A stretch of 64,000 nucleotides of DNA, from NCBI GenBank assembly GCA_003427395.1, contig BFEA01000037.1, forward strand, positions 135,728 through 199,727, written 5' to 3'. This DNA is from Chara braunii (taxonomy: Eukaryota; Streptophyta; Charophyceae; Charales; Characeae). Each line of letters starts with the position of its first letter. The stretch's first letter is position 1. The notes beneath the pieces are model-generated. The model was not told where the DNA came from, did not search any database, and saw only the letters and a program-made list of their open reading frames with translations. Positions 51,642-61,469 of the stretch are shown in pieces. The position numbers and the translations under genes are program-made.

Positions 51642-52172
51642 TCAAGCCGTGGAGCTCCCGGCTCCGTGATCTCGGGGATCTGCGCGGGGAGGGCCATTTC
51701 CACTCCTCCTAATCGAAAGGGAGGTCCACGATGCAGGTCCCGGCTGGTATGCTATGCAGTCCTCCTTGTCACACAGAACCCGGATCCTACTCAGATCAGA
51801 GTTTCGGCACCATCTCAGCGCGGCCGGGGCCCGTTCAGTTAATCTGTTGTCATTTCCTTTGTGAAAGAGATTAATCAGCAATTCGTCCGTGCGTGTTTCC
51901 ACAACCTTTCCCACACACTCTGGCTCTCCGGGGGTCATTACCCAGTCCCCAGTCTTCAAATTGGGTCCCTTACGCAGAATGCTCACCCAGTCCAGGGGGA
52001 TCTCAAAGATCAACCTTTCCAGATTATCTGCTAAGTTGTGGCAGTGCTTCAGCAACGTCCTCATTTGTGATTCTGTTTTCCAACCCTTATTGTCTGAGTC
52101 CCAGATGTCTTTAACTCTAATTATACCCCTTTTGACCCAGCTATTCCACGGGGGGTCCGAACTACAATACAC
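51642..52172 (-). pseudogene. LINE ORF2 middle region
   Basis: A 176-codon frame continuing after the RT thumb: SDPPWNSWVKRGIIRVKDIW, ESQMRTLLKHCHNLADNLER and a basic tail. This corresponds to the variable part between RT and the C-terminal zinc-binding region in plant LINE proteins. Between 52172 and 52395 a piece has a duplicated 29-bp segment (GTCGCTGCGGGCCGCATCTC at 52301 and 52330). Confidence 0.65.
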
Positions 52173-52394
52173 TCTTCCATTTCAGTCCGTGATATTTCTA
52201 TTCCCGAACAGAGGTTGTCGGGCCACCTTCTACCATCTGGTTGGCCTAGGTATTTCTGGCAACGGTAGTTGACGCCAACGAATCCAGAAGTCATCTTTTG
52301 TGATGTCGCTGCGGGCCGCATCTCGGTTGGTAAGGTCGCTGCGGGCCGCATCTCGGTTTTGATTCCTGCCTGCGCGGGAGCGCCGCGGCAAGGG

Positions 52395-54140
52395 CTAGAA
52401 ACGGTCTTCCAACCAAGTCAGGGGGGTTACTGTTCGAGGGGCTTGTGGGGCGAGACGAGCGATCTGTTTCAACGCCAGAGCTTGCCATGGGAGGTCTTGT
52501 GCCAACACCAGTCTCCTGATCCACTGCACCATCAGCGCTGTGACCTGGACCCCTGGGTCTAGGATCCCCAAACCTCCTCTGTCCTTAGGCTGGATCACCG
52601 TCGTCCACGCCACCCTATTGATAACCCTGGGAAGCTCGTTGTTACCCCTCCACAGCATTGCCATTAGTTGTCGTTTGAGCGACCTCACTGCCTCCTTACT
52701 AAGTGCCCATATCGCCGATTTATACCAGAGGGCAGCAAGCACCACATTGTTAATCGCCAGCGCCCTACCGATTAAGGAGGTGTATTTATCGTTCCAACGC
52801 GCCGGTTTCCCTGTTGCTGTTAACATTATTCCTAACACTCTCACCGAGGCTATTTCCGGAAGCCATTTGACTCGTGGCAGCTCCGGGGGGCGCACTCCTT
52901 GGTGGTGTATCCACCACCTAAAGGTTTTATTGCCCCAATTAACTGTCATATCTGACACCGCTGTGAACTTGTCAAACAAACGTCTAATCTCCTCCATGTT
53001 CTCAGTGGTGGCGTCGACCATGAGTGTCAGGTCATCCGCGAACATCGATCAGACAGGGATAGCCACTTCCGGAATGGCCGATATCTGCAGCTTCCTCAAA
53101 TTTTTGTTAGCCCGGAGATTCGCCGCCATGGCCTCCATCACTATTATGATCAGGAATGGGGCCAGGGGGTCTCCTTGGCGGACAGGCCGCCGCAGAGGGA
53201 ATGCCGGTGCGATTCTGCCATTAATTTGGACACACGTGGTCGCGTTGTGATGCAAGATTTCAGTCCCGCGGCGAAAGACCGGGCCTATGTTCATTTTTTC
53301 CATGCACCGGTCGAGAAAAAGTCAGTCCACATGGTCGTAGGCTTTCTCCAAGTCTATGAAGACCACGGCCAGGTTTTGTTTGTCTTGCCTGGTTAACTTA
53401 AGCAGTTCATTCACCAGTAGGATGTTATCTTGGATCCTGCGACTCTTGACAAAACCGGTTTGAGTCGGATGGATGATCTGATTCAGGACCTGGATCAGCC
53501 GGTTAGCCAGTGCTTTCCCTAGCATCTTATAAACGACCGTGAGCAGCGTTATCAGCCAGTAGTTTCTAATGTCCATCATATCCCCTTTTCTGTGCAGCAG
53601 CGTGAGGACACCCTGCCCCACCACCTCCCCCATGTTTCCGGTCTCCCACACCGAGTTGTAGTATTACATGAGGTCTGAGGCCATCTGGGGCCAAAAGGTT
53701 TCCCAGAATTCTTTGGGGAGACCGTCCACCCTCGGGGTTTTCTCATTCTCCATCTGCTCCATTGCTACCCATATTTCTTCCTTGGACAGCGGCCGATCTA
53801 GGGTCAATCGTTGCTGCTGTGTTAGGGTTTTGCTCATTGGTTCTAAAAATTCAGTTATTTCTTGTTCTCGAGTGTTTTTCTCTTGATGGACGCACCTGGA
53901 CGTGAATAAGTCCTTGAAGAAGGACCTCGCTATCTGCATGCATTGAGGTGTAGAACATGCCACGCCCCTTTGTGCCGAGTGCGGGTCGTATAATGCTTCT
54001 ATCGTTGTTCTGCGCATGCGAGCCCGGACCAGGCTAAAGAACTTTTTATCCATGGAGCCTTCCTTTTGATGCCATGTGAGTCGCCCTCTGATTCGTGCCC
54101 CCTCCCAGCGTTGTGAAGCCTCCCAGCCTGTTTTTGCCAA
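52395..54140 (-). pseudogene. LINE reverse transcriptase
   Basis: Minus-strand frames in order: a linker with FFSLVRARMRRTTIEALYDP and LSKEEIWVAMEQMENEKTPR (RT motif 0 region, usual ...KAPGPDG reads RVDG); then VVGQGVLTLLHRKGDMMDIR, NYWLITLLTVVYKMLGKALA, PTQTGFVKSRRIQDNILLV and VVFIDLEKAYDHVD (catalytic Asp); then FPLRRPVRQGDPLAP; then MFADDLTLMVDATTENMEEI with the FADD active site. It ends in the thumb region (GGLGILD, ALMVQWIRRL). Frames break at 53655, 53310 and 53047 (a stop just before FADD). Catalytic residues are intact. Confidence 0.85.
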
Positions 54141-54267
54141 CCCTGAATTTCACTGCGCACCGAAAGTTGCTGAGTCTGGGTCCCATTGTGTTTTCTTTTA
54201 TGCGTCTCTTCGAAAATCGAAAGAAAAAAAGAACAAAAAATAAATAAAAAAAATCAACTACGCTAGG

Positions 54268-54600
54268 GACGTGAAAACAGTCGGATTCAAATTATAGGGT
54301 ACATGTGAGAGTATGCACCTTCAACGAGCGTTACAACTCTGCTGAAATCATGACAGCAGAAAAAAAACAAAAGAAAACAAACAAAAATTCAACAACAACT
54401 CTTTGGACGTGCTAGATATAGAATCTGTAGTACCTGTGACAGTATGCCCTCCCAACGGCCATTGCAGCCCTGCTGTAATCACGACAACAGAAAAAAAAAA
54501 GTAAGAAAAAGAAAACAGAAAAGCATCATCACTTTGGACGTGAAAGCAGCTAGATACAAAATCTGGAGTACGAGTGAGAATGCGCCCCCTGTTGCAAAGT
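54268..54600. repeat. Three-unit tandem array of about 130 bp with A-rich spacers
   Basis: Units begin GGACGTG(A/C), contain AGATA.A.AATCTG(T/G)AGTAC-type and GAGAGTATGC / GACAGTATGC / GAGAATGCGC text, then GCTG(A/T)AATCA(T/C)GACA(G/A)CAGAAAAAAAA. The third unit is partial. The array lies inside transposon T1. Confidence 0.75.
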
Positions 54601-55009
54601 GTCAGTTGCCCGTGGAATGCGCCTTGCCTCTCGTTGGCAGGGCACTAAACGCGGATCACCAAAAAAAGAAAGCAAAACACATACAAAAAATGAAACTGGC
54701 TATGTTTCTGGATAGATGCGTTCCTTTGAATTCTAATGTGAGCACATCTCCTTCATGGCCTTTCCCGACGTCCTTCCTTTCTTTCTTTTCTTCTCATTTT
54801 TCTTCTTTTTGGTACTAGGAAATACAACTGATGTCGGGCCTGTGGTACCTTTCTTCGGGGAAAATGGAAAAATGTCCATTTTTTCCTAATTTCCCAACAC
54901 TGGCGAAGGTACTAGTGGTTTAACGAGCTCGACAATTAACTTATAGCACTACGGAGCTCGTGGGAGAAGAAAACTAAGTCTAATGGTGAACTAATGATCG
55001 CGGATATTG

Positions 55010-55590
55010 AGATTGCGCACACGTGAGTAGGTGCCCCGATAGATCTAGAATCGACGCAGTCTTACATCTCAGAAAAGGCAATTCGAAAATTGCATCTGGG
55101 AATAAAGGTAAAAGACTTACCTAGACCTATCGCGTCTATATTGGTTGATAAGAGCACGATCATTGTCTCTCAATACGTCGATCGTGTTAAGTGTTATTTC
55201 AGGACCAAGGAAGGTAGGAAGATTATGCACGAGATATCCTTCCTTATAGAGAAGAATTTACCCTTTGATATGATTCTGGGAATGGATTGGCATGAAGAAG
55301 CCGACCCAGAGGTCAAGCTCAAGGATAAAATTGTCAAACTCAAGGACGAGAAGTTTGAACTTCGACCACTCAAGTTATATCTTAGGTCTGGCTCTGACTC
55401 TACTCTGTCTTTCTGTTGTACGAGTTACCCAACTTTTCGTTTTATGGTAGTAAAAAAGAAGTTGGATCAGGAGGTGATGATGACGCTTGTCAAGCGAGTT
55501 TGTGAGTGTTCCTCATCCTATCCACCTTCTGTCAATAAACTTCTTGACGAGTATAAGGACTTGCAAACTGAGCCGACAGGAATCACTAGC
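55010..55590 (+). pseudogene. pol: A2 aspartic protease region
   Basis: VGAPIDLESTQSYISEKAIR occupies the active-site position (D-[ST]-G replaced by D-L-E). A 240-codon frame from 55090 then has LHLGIKVKDLPRPIASILVD, ISFLIEKNLPFDMILGMDWH and the linker DQEVMMTLVKRVCECSSSYP. It parallels A1 at 19330-18788. Confidence 0.8.
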
Positions 55591-56318
55591 GTGCTATTAA
55601 GCACACAATCGAGATCATTCCCGACAGCAAGATTCCCAAGGGTCCCATCCACCAAATGTCTCCCAGGGAACTTGAGGAACTTTGAAAGCAGTTGCAAGAA
55701 CTTACTGACAAGAAATAGATTCGCCTTAGCCCATCTCCTTATGGTGCGCCTATCTTATTCGTGCCCAAAAAGGAAGGTGAACTTCGTTTATGTATTGACT
55801 ACCGCGGGATGAATTTCGTCACTGTTAAAACCGCGGAACCTCTTCCGCGCATTGACGATCTATTGGATCAATTGCAAGGGTGTAGATACTTTAGCAAATT
55901 TCATCTCAAGTCAGGGGACCACCAGATAGAAATGGCTCCTGAGGATCAACACAAGACGGCATTCCCAACAAGGTATGGTCACTACGAGTTCGTGGTTATG
56001 CCATTCAGATTGACCAACGCACCTATGACCTTCCAAAGGTCCATGAATTAGTTGTTTCGACAATGGCTCGATCAATTCATAGTAGTCTATCTCGATGATA
56101 TTCTAGTGTACAATAAGACACTGGAAGATCACGAGAAACACTTACCAATGGTCTTGCAGAAGTTACGTGAGGGCAATTTCAAACTGAATCCGAAAAAGTT
56201 TGAGTTTGCTAAGCTTGAAGTCTTGTACTTAGGGCATATAGTGAACGAGGAAAGACTAAGGCCTGAAGAAAAGAAGATTACAACAATCAAAGATTGGCCA
56301 CAACCAAAGACTATATAA
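55591..56318 (+). pseudogene. pol: A2 reverse transcriptase
   Basis: After a frame change, [40 protein letters not shown] and [20 protein letters not shown] carry the first catalytic Asp region in altered form (FHLKSG where F-D-L-x-S-G is usual). [36 protein letters not shown] and a stop follow, then VVYLDDILVYNKTLEDHEKH with the YLDD box at 56088-56099, and LYLGHIVNEERL. Confidence 0.85.
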
Positions 56319-56960
56319 CCGAACTAAGATCTTTTTCGTCAGAAACTTCTCTCTAATAGCTACTCCAATGAGAAGACTACTGAAGAAAAAAATACCTTGG
56401 TTGTGGGATAAAGACCGAGTCATCGTTTAAGAAATTAAAGCATGTTCTGCCTCACTATCCTGTCCTAAAAATGGTTGACCCTTCTCCTCCTTTCATCGTC
56501 ATCATTGACGCAAGACTATATGGGATTGGGGTTGTGCTACAGCAAGACAACGACCTGTTGAGTTTATGTCCAGGAGACTTCCGTCACAAAAATTGGCCAA
56601 ATCCACTTATGAAAGGGAATTGTATGCCTTAGTTGTTGTACTAGATACCTGGAAGCACTACTTGTTAGGGAGGCATTTCACTGTCTACTCTGACCACTCT
56701 ACCTTAAACTGGATCAAGACTCAGCCTAAGCTCTCCCACAAGCTGGTAAGGTGGTCCGCTTTCCTTGACAGCTAGACTTTGAGGTGAAAAACATCAAAGG
56801 TAAGTCTAACGTGGTTGCGGATGCTTTGTCCAAGCGTGCAGATTTTTTTAGAACTATTGTCTGTAATCTCGATATTGAAAGTGAGCTGAAAGAACAAATC
56901 CACCAGGGTTATAGGAGTGATCCTATTTAGAGTCCTATCATTGGAACTCTACAAAAGAAC
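56319..56960 (+). pseudogene. pol: A2 RNase H
   Basis: Broken frames read the connection ([18 protein letters not shown]-like), then FIVIIDARLYGIGVVLQQDN (A1 keeps TTDAS), STYERELYALVVVLDTWKHY, FTVYSDHSTLNWIKTQPKLS, and VVADALSKRADFF. A short deletion within the Asp segment and several indels are visible on comparison with A1. Confidence 0.8.
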
Positions 56961-56979
56961 ATTGAGTTGTTTCCATAAT

Positions 56980-57660
56980 ATCAAATGACTGATGACTTAC
57001 TCTTCTTATTGGATAAAACCGAAGAACGATTGTGTGTTCCTCACTTAGAACCAATCAAGAGTTTAATTATTAGGGAATGTCATGATGTGGAAGGTCACTT
57101 TGGTATTAAGAAGACGTATGCCGATGCTCGTGAACGTTTTGAATGAAAAGGAATGAAAAAAGATGTACTAACGTATGTGCGAACTTGTCTTGTCTGTCAG
57201 AGGAACAAGCCCTCACATGAGAATCCGATGGGACTATTGAAACCGCTGCCAATTCTAAGTGAGCCAGGTGAGTCTATCTCAATTGACTTTATGAATCTCA
57301 CTAAGAGTCGAAATGGCAACAATCGGGTAATGGTCATTGTCGATAGATTCTCCAAGTATGCTATGTTCATTTCTTTGCCAGTTGAAGCTACAACCGACCT
57401 CGTCATTCAAAAATTTCAAATGCGATGGGTCTCCGAGTATGAATTTCCCAAAACCATCGTATCAAAGATGTTCGATTCACCAATCCACAATGGGAGAAGT
57501 TGATGGAAGTCTATGGAACCAAGTTGACTATGTCGTCAAGCAGACATCATGAAACGAACAACCAAACTGAACAAATGAATCGTTTTTGCCAACAACTTTT
57601 GAGAATGTATGTTCGTCCTAACCAAATTGATTGAGATGAGAATTTGCCAAAAATTGCTAG
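56980..57660 (+). pseudogene. pol: A2 integrase zinc-binding and catalytic region
   Basis: RECHDVEGHFGIKKTYADAR and YVRTCLVCQRNKPSH form the H2C2 region with both cysteines present. SISIDFMNLTKSRNG has the first catalytic Asp. At the second catalytic position the sequence is altered (KTIVSKMFDSP where A1 reads SDRDVRF). The Glu-containing helix near 57540-57600 (ETNNQTEQMNRF) is preserved apart from stops. Confidence 0.8.
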
Positions 57661-57824
57661 TGCTTAAAATAATAGTATGCACATACTGTCACAGGTAGAA
57701 CACCTAACGCACTGCATAAAGGATATAAGATTAAGTGTCCCGTTGATGCACTAACCAGGGACCGGATTCAAAGGTTACCCCCAGGTACGTGTGAATTCGC
57801 AGTTTTGTATGAAGAAGATATTAA

Positions 57825-57990
57825 ACCACCAGTACCCTTGGCGTCCGGTTTCGACAAGTCATGGCCAGCACCCAAACTTTTAGGAGGCCAAGCCTGACGT
57901 TAATCAATCTGATCGGTGGCCGTCGTTTCGTTTCGGCCTCCTTAAAGGTCGGAGGCCAAGTATTTTCGAACCGACAAAGGTACTGGTGGT
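57825..57990. mobile_element. 166-bp TTAA-flanked MITE T2
   Basis: Inverted ends ACCACCAGTACC(C)TTG and their complement are flanked by TTAA at 57821-57824 and 57991-57994. The homologous site in A1 (minus strand, near 16484) reads GACATTAAGAAGG with a single TTAA, so the empty site is directly visible. The inverted repeat extends over about 19 bp with two mismatches. The tips resemble those of T1 (ACCACTAGTACC), making them members of one family. The interior contains GGAGGCCAAG/GGCCTCC palindromes and no ORF. Confidence 0.85.
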
Positions 57991-57994
57991 TTAA

Positions 57995-58514
57995 GAAGGT
58001 GAAGGAAAACATACAAAAGTCCCAACTGCAAATGATCGAACAAGCTAATAAACATTGTCGACCTTCACAGTTCCAAAAAGGGGACTTTGTTTAGGTTAAG
58101 TCTAAAGACTTTTCCTTAGAAGAAAATGTGTCTGAGAAACTGCTACCTGTCTACTACGGACCTCGGGAAGTGAATGGAGGTGAAAATGGACCTTCCTATC
58201 GTATAGATGTACCTCCACATCTAAGGACATACCCTGTCTTTCATGCATCTAAACTGCTACCCAACGTAGAAAGTGATAACTTTCCGCATAGACCATCTCC
58301 ATTTCCACCCTCTAAGAATGGAGGCTACGAAGTTGAAAGGATATTGGAACACGGCTATTTTTCTACAGGTGGCAGAGGACGACCTCAAAAGCAATATAAG
58401 GTAAAGTTCAAGTCCCAACCTCCATCTGAAGCCAAATGGTTTAGTAGGAAAAAACTCCTACCCACTGCTCCTGATATTGTTGTTGCATATGAACGTGGGT
58501 TAACTGAGAATTGA
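57995..58514 (+). pseudogene. pol: A2 integrase C-terminus and chromodomain-like tail
   Basis: KKVKENIQKSQLQMIEQANK and QKGDFV-stop-VKSKDFSLE, then a 128-codon frame from 58128: KLLPVYYGPREVNGGENGPS, LRTYPVFHASKLLPNVESDN, the tail YEVERILEHGYFSTGGRGRP, QKQYKVKFKSQPPSEAKWFS and RKKLL. The aromatic and acidic positions resemble a chromodomain with an extra GGRGRPQ loop. It is better preserved than in A1. Confidence 0.8.
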
Positions 58515-58556
58515 TGTCATTTCTGCCATGGAACTCAAAAACTGGGCCGACAGGAA

Positions 58557-59682
58557 TGCAATAACACATGTCATACATCTCGTGGAATTTGAGGGTCATC
58601 TGAGTGCCTACTTGGTTGCCCTCACCCCAAGCCGAAACAGGGAAAACACCCCACACGAATTCAGGGCCTTGGCGTGTGACAGTTGACTTTAGTCAACTGT
58701 CAGTCCACCCAACAGTCAAAGTCCAAACGTATCTAGCCCAAGCCGCTGGTCAAGCACACACACTTGTTTGTATGCAGGTACCCAGACAGCATCAGGTCCA
58801 AGGGAGAAGTCTGCAACTGTACAATCCGGGCCTTCAGATGTGAGTCAATCAGGACGACTGTGGGAAAAGCATCGAGGTCAGATAGCCTTGACATCTGCTA
58901 CTTAAGGCTGGCCTCCAGTGAGTCAAGTATTCAGTCTTGCTATGCTGCTTCACGCTGGCTCGACTTTGACCAGACGCTGGCATTATGATGGCTCGACGCT
59001 GACAAGACGCTGGTTGTGCGCAGGCGTTGCGAACAACAGCACAGTGCAGGCAGCATGCTGGCGCTGCTTCTATGCGCCAGGCAATGCTGATGTGGCGCTG
59101 CCTCTGGTTTTCATGGCATGCTGATGTGGCGCTGCCTCTGGTTTACATGCTGATGTGACGCTGTTACTGGTCTACATTGCATACTAACGTGGCGCTACCT
59201 CTGGTCTATATTGCATGCTGACGTGGCGCTACCACTGGTCTACATTGTACGCTGATGTGGGGCATACCACTTGTTTCGACTGCTGACGTGGCATTGTCCA
59301 CGCTGTCTACATGAGGTGACTGGTTGCGTGGAGGAGGAAGATCGGGATCCATGGATGAAGGAGGTTGATGTCGTCACTGGAATCTGCTATGTCTTCACGG
59401 TCCTCAGGAGAAAAGTGCCACGTGGCACTACTGTGTGTGATCAGGGATATACTTATTATCATTGTTGACGTGGAGAGGGAAGAAGCCCAAAGAAGGAGAG
59501 GTGTCTAAAGAGATTATTACTGTGTGATCTTTCATCTTCTCCTTTGTCAGTTCCCCCTCCACTATCTTCTCGTACTGGTAATGAGATACTGTTTGAAGAT
59601 ATCACTTCACGATTTGGAGACTTCGATGCAGATGATGAGACTTTGACGACTTCTGAGTATCTGCCAGACTGGGTTCATTACA
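58557..59682 (+). repeat. 3' LTR of A2 (1126 bp)
   Basis: Starts TGCAATAACACATGTC directly after the purine-rich GGGCCGACAGGAA and ends TGGGTTCATTACA. The minisatellite at about 59085-59275 has fewer units (about five or six) than the 5' LTR. GTGCCACGTGGCAC at 59416 is a perfect ACGT palindrome and is also present in the 5' LTR. Confidence 0.9.
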
Positions 59683-60174
59683 CAACTGTGGAAAAGACTC
59701 ATTGGTGGAATAGACTACCGCAGAAAACATAGAAAAACTAGAGGCAGAAATATGGTCAAGATGAGGATCACGGTCTTTCACCTCCTGCAACAATAAGTAG
59801 AGAGCTCACTCTTCTGAGTGTCAACTGGAAACTTCAAATCCCTCCTCCCAGTGGGCTTCTGACATAGCAGCACTTGCTCAAATATGAAAGGCTGAACTCT
59901 AAATAAGACTCTAATACCAATCATTCTATAGATTAGTTTACAAGGCAAACCCTCTTCAATTTCAATAAGTGTAGTCGTCTTGCAAATCCCCCCTCTCTCC
60001 TGGTTCACAAATTCAGCGTACGTGTGTCACTCAGACATAGCACAGGCAAGGGCGCCAACAAGAGCACCAGAACAGGAAAGCAGATCACAAACATGGCAGC
60101 TGGTTGAAGACGTGCAATTGCATCACCGACCCAATGTATTCAATTGCACAGGCAGGACGTGGCACAGATTACAA

Positions 60175-60274
<100 letters not shown>

Positions 60275-60480
60275 GCACCCACCACAGACACGAAGTAAAA
60301 AAGACATGACATCACCCTGGTCACGTTGATTTCCTGTTCTTGGAGATGAATCACTGTCGTAATCGGCAAACGTCTCTCTTCCCTCATCACCCTTCCTAAA
60401 TACCGACTTCCTTTTAAGTATTTGTCGCTGGCATCCGAAGACAATCATTAAGATTTTCGCCTTACTGCCCGCAGATCCTG

Positions 60481-61464
60481 CTAACCTCTTGTATGAACTA
60501 CCAAATCGGAGCGCAATTGTGTTCCACACTCCGCCGGCCGATTGGAGAATTTCTCTGCCTTATCGGGAAATAATTTCAAGAGCAAGTAGAGTTGTAATGA
60601 GGACAGTCCCGAGAACAATGCTGATCTTCCCTTGAATGGCCGCGATTCCTGCTTTGCCGGCATCCCTTAACTCTCTCTCCCCTTCTTTCTCGAACAGGCC
60701 GGCCTTAACTGCCTGCAGGCCGCTTGTTAGACAGCTGACCTGCTGATACCCAGCATCCACGATATCCTCAGCAGCCTTGGCAGATCGAAGGCCCTCCTGC
60801 CAAACCAGCAGAACTTTACTGTTCTTGGGAAACCGCACTTCCAGGAAGCAGTCGTTTGGTTTCATGAAGGTCGTTCCGTGCAATGTGCCGGTCATCATCG
60901 AGTGCATCTGCCGCTTAGAGTTGTAATGAGGACAGTCCCGAGAACAATGCTGATCTTCCCTTGAATGGCCGCGATTCCTGCTTTGCCGGCATCCCTTAAC
61001 TCTCTCTCCCCTTCTTTCTCGAACAGGCCGGCCTTAACTGCCTGCAGGCCGCTTGTTAGACAGCTGACCTGCTGATACCCAGCATCCACGATATCCTCGG
61101 CAGCCTTGGCAGATCGAAGGCCCTCCTGCCAAACCAGCAGAACTTTACAGTTCTTGGGAAACCGCACTTCGAGGAAGCAGTCGTTTGGTTTCGTGAAGGT
61201 CGTTCCGTGCAATGTGCCGGTCATCATCGAGTGCATCTGCCGCTTACTGATAGTCGCAGGGTCCATATCCCTGTTCTCAACGAAGAAAGGGACATGAACA
61301 CTATCGTGCAAGTGCGACTGCTGGAACTGCGTGTTATCACGCACGTCGATCACAGTGTGTGCCCTTGCCTCCTCGAGAGTGACGAAAGCAACGTCCGCCA
61401 GCAATACGTCATTTGCCGCACAAACTCCGGCAGATGGACGTCGCACGTCAGTGACGAACGCCAT
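60481..61464 (-). pseudogene. Chloroplast rhodanese-like protein (STR9-like), disrupted
   Basis: The minus strand encodes a single rhodanese domain followed by a membrane segment, the layout of plant rhodanese-like protein 9. From 61464: AFVTLEEARAHTVIDVRDNT (30-45), HVPFFVENRDMDPATISKRQ, then LEVRFPKNCKVLLVWQEGLR (98-117), ELRDAGKAGIAAIQGKIS and the helix IVLGTVLITT. The active-site loop normally opens with Cys (C-Q-E-G-L-R), here Trp112 (TGG) in both copies of the duplicated part, so sulfurtransferase activity is not expected. A 329-bp tandem duplication (60587-61245) adds a second, out-of-frame C-terminal half. The native end (YLLLKLFPDKAEKF) follows the second copy one base out of frame. 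No transit peptide is seen: a TGA lies two codons upstream of the Met, so an upstream exon is missing or unrecognised. Confidence 0.75.
60587..61245. repeat. 329-bp tandem duplication within the rhodanese gene
   Basis: Two head-to-tail copies (start TAGAGTTGTAATGAGGACAG at 60587 and 60916, end GAGTGCATCTGCCGCTT) differ at only four positions, about 98.8% identical. The breakpoints fall within an exon. The length is 3n+2, so the second copy is read in a different frame. Confidence 0.95.
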
Positions 61465-61469
61465 TCGTC

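Larger units (their letters stand above)
50264..54132 (-). mobile_element. 5'-truncated LINE (L1-like non-LTR retrotransposon)
   Basis: Minus-strand element framed by a 33-bp direct repeat starting TTTGCCAACCCTGAATTTCA (50231-50263 and 54133-54165, two mismatches) that lies inside transposon T1, so the LINE is the younger insertion. It contains most of ORF2 without the endonuclease domain, followed by a 3' untranslated part with a 45-bp tandem duplication (50461-50550). The 3' end, where a poly(A) tail is expected, falls in the assembly gap 50264-50374. Confidence 0.85.
50207..54919. mobile_element. TTAA-flanked inverted-repeat transposon T1 (hosts a LINE)
   Basis: ACCACTAGTACCT at 50207 and its exact reverse complement at 54907-54919 are flanked by TTAA on both sides (50203-50206 and 54920-54923). 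The homologous empty site in A1 reads CCCTTGACGA where A2 has CCCTTAA...TTAACGA, showing precise insertion with TTAA duplication. That target is characteristic of piggyBac-type elements, although the tips do not begin with the usual CCC. Outside the LINE it contains only non-coding DNA: an A-rich three-unit tandem array (54268-54600) and palindromic sequence near the right end (GGAAAAATGTCCATTTTTTCC). It is non-autonomous. Confidence 0.75.
46104..59682 (+). mobile_element. Ty3/gypsy chromovirus-like element A2 with nested insertions
   Basis: Bounded by LTRs 46104-47343 and 58557-59682 and the 4-bp target duplication CAAC (46100-46103 and 59683-59686). Plus-strand order: LTR, primer site, leader, gag leader ORF, gag, protease, RT, RNase H, integrase, chromodomain-like tail, LTR. 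The first LTR base is C instead of T. The body is 13.6 kb because of a 4.7-kb TTAA-flanked insertion at 50207-54919 (itself hosting a LINE) and a 166-bp TTAA element at 57825-57990. All main frames are broken. Confidence 0.9.

Noticed and set aside
52540-53250. 236-codon plus-strand ORF
   Set aside because: It is antisense to the LINE reverse transcriptase, whose FADD and other RT motifs are on the minus strand.
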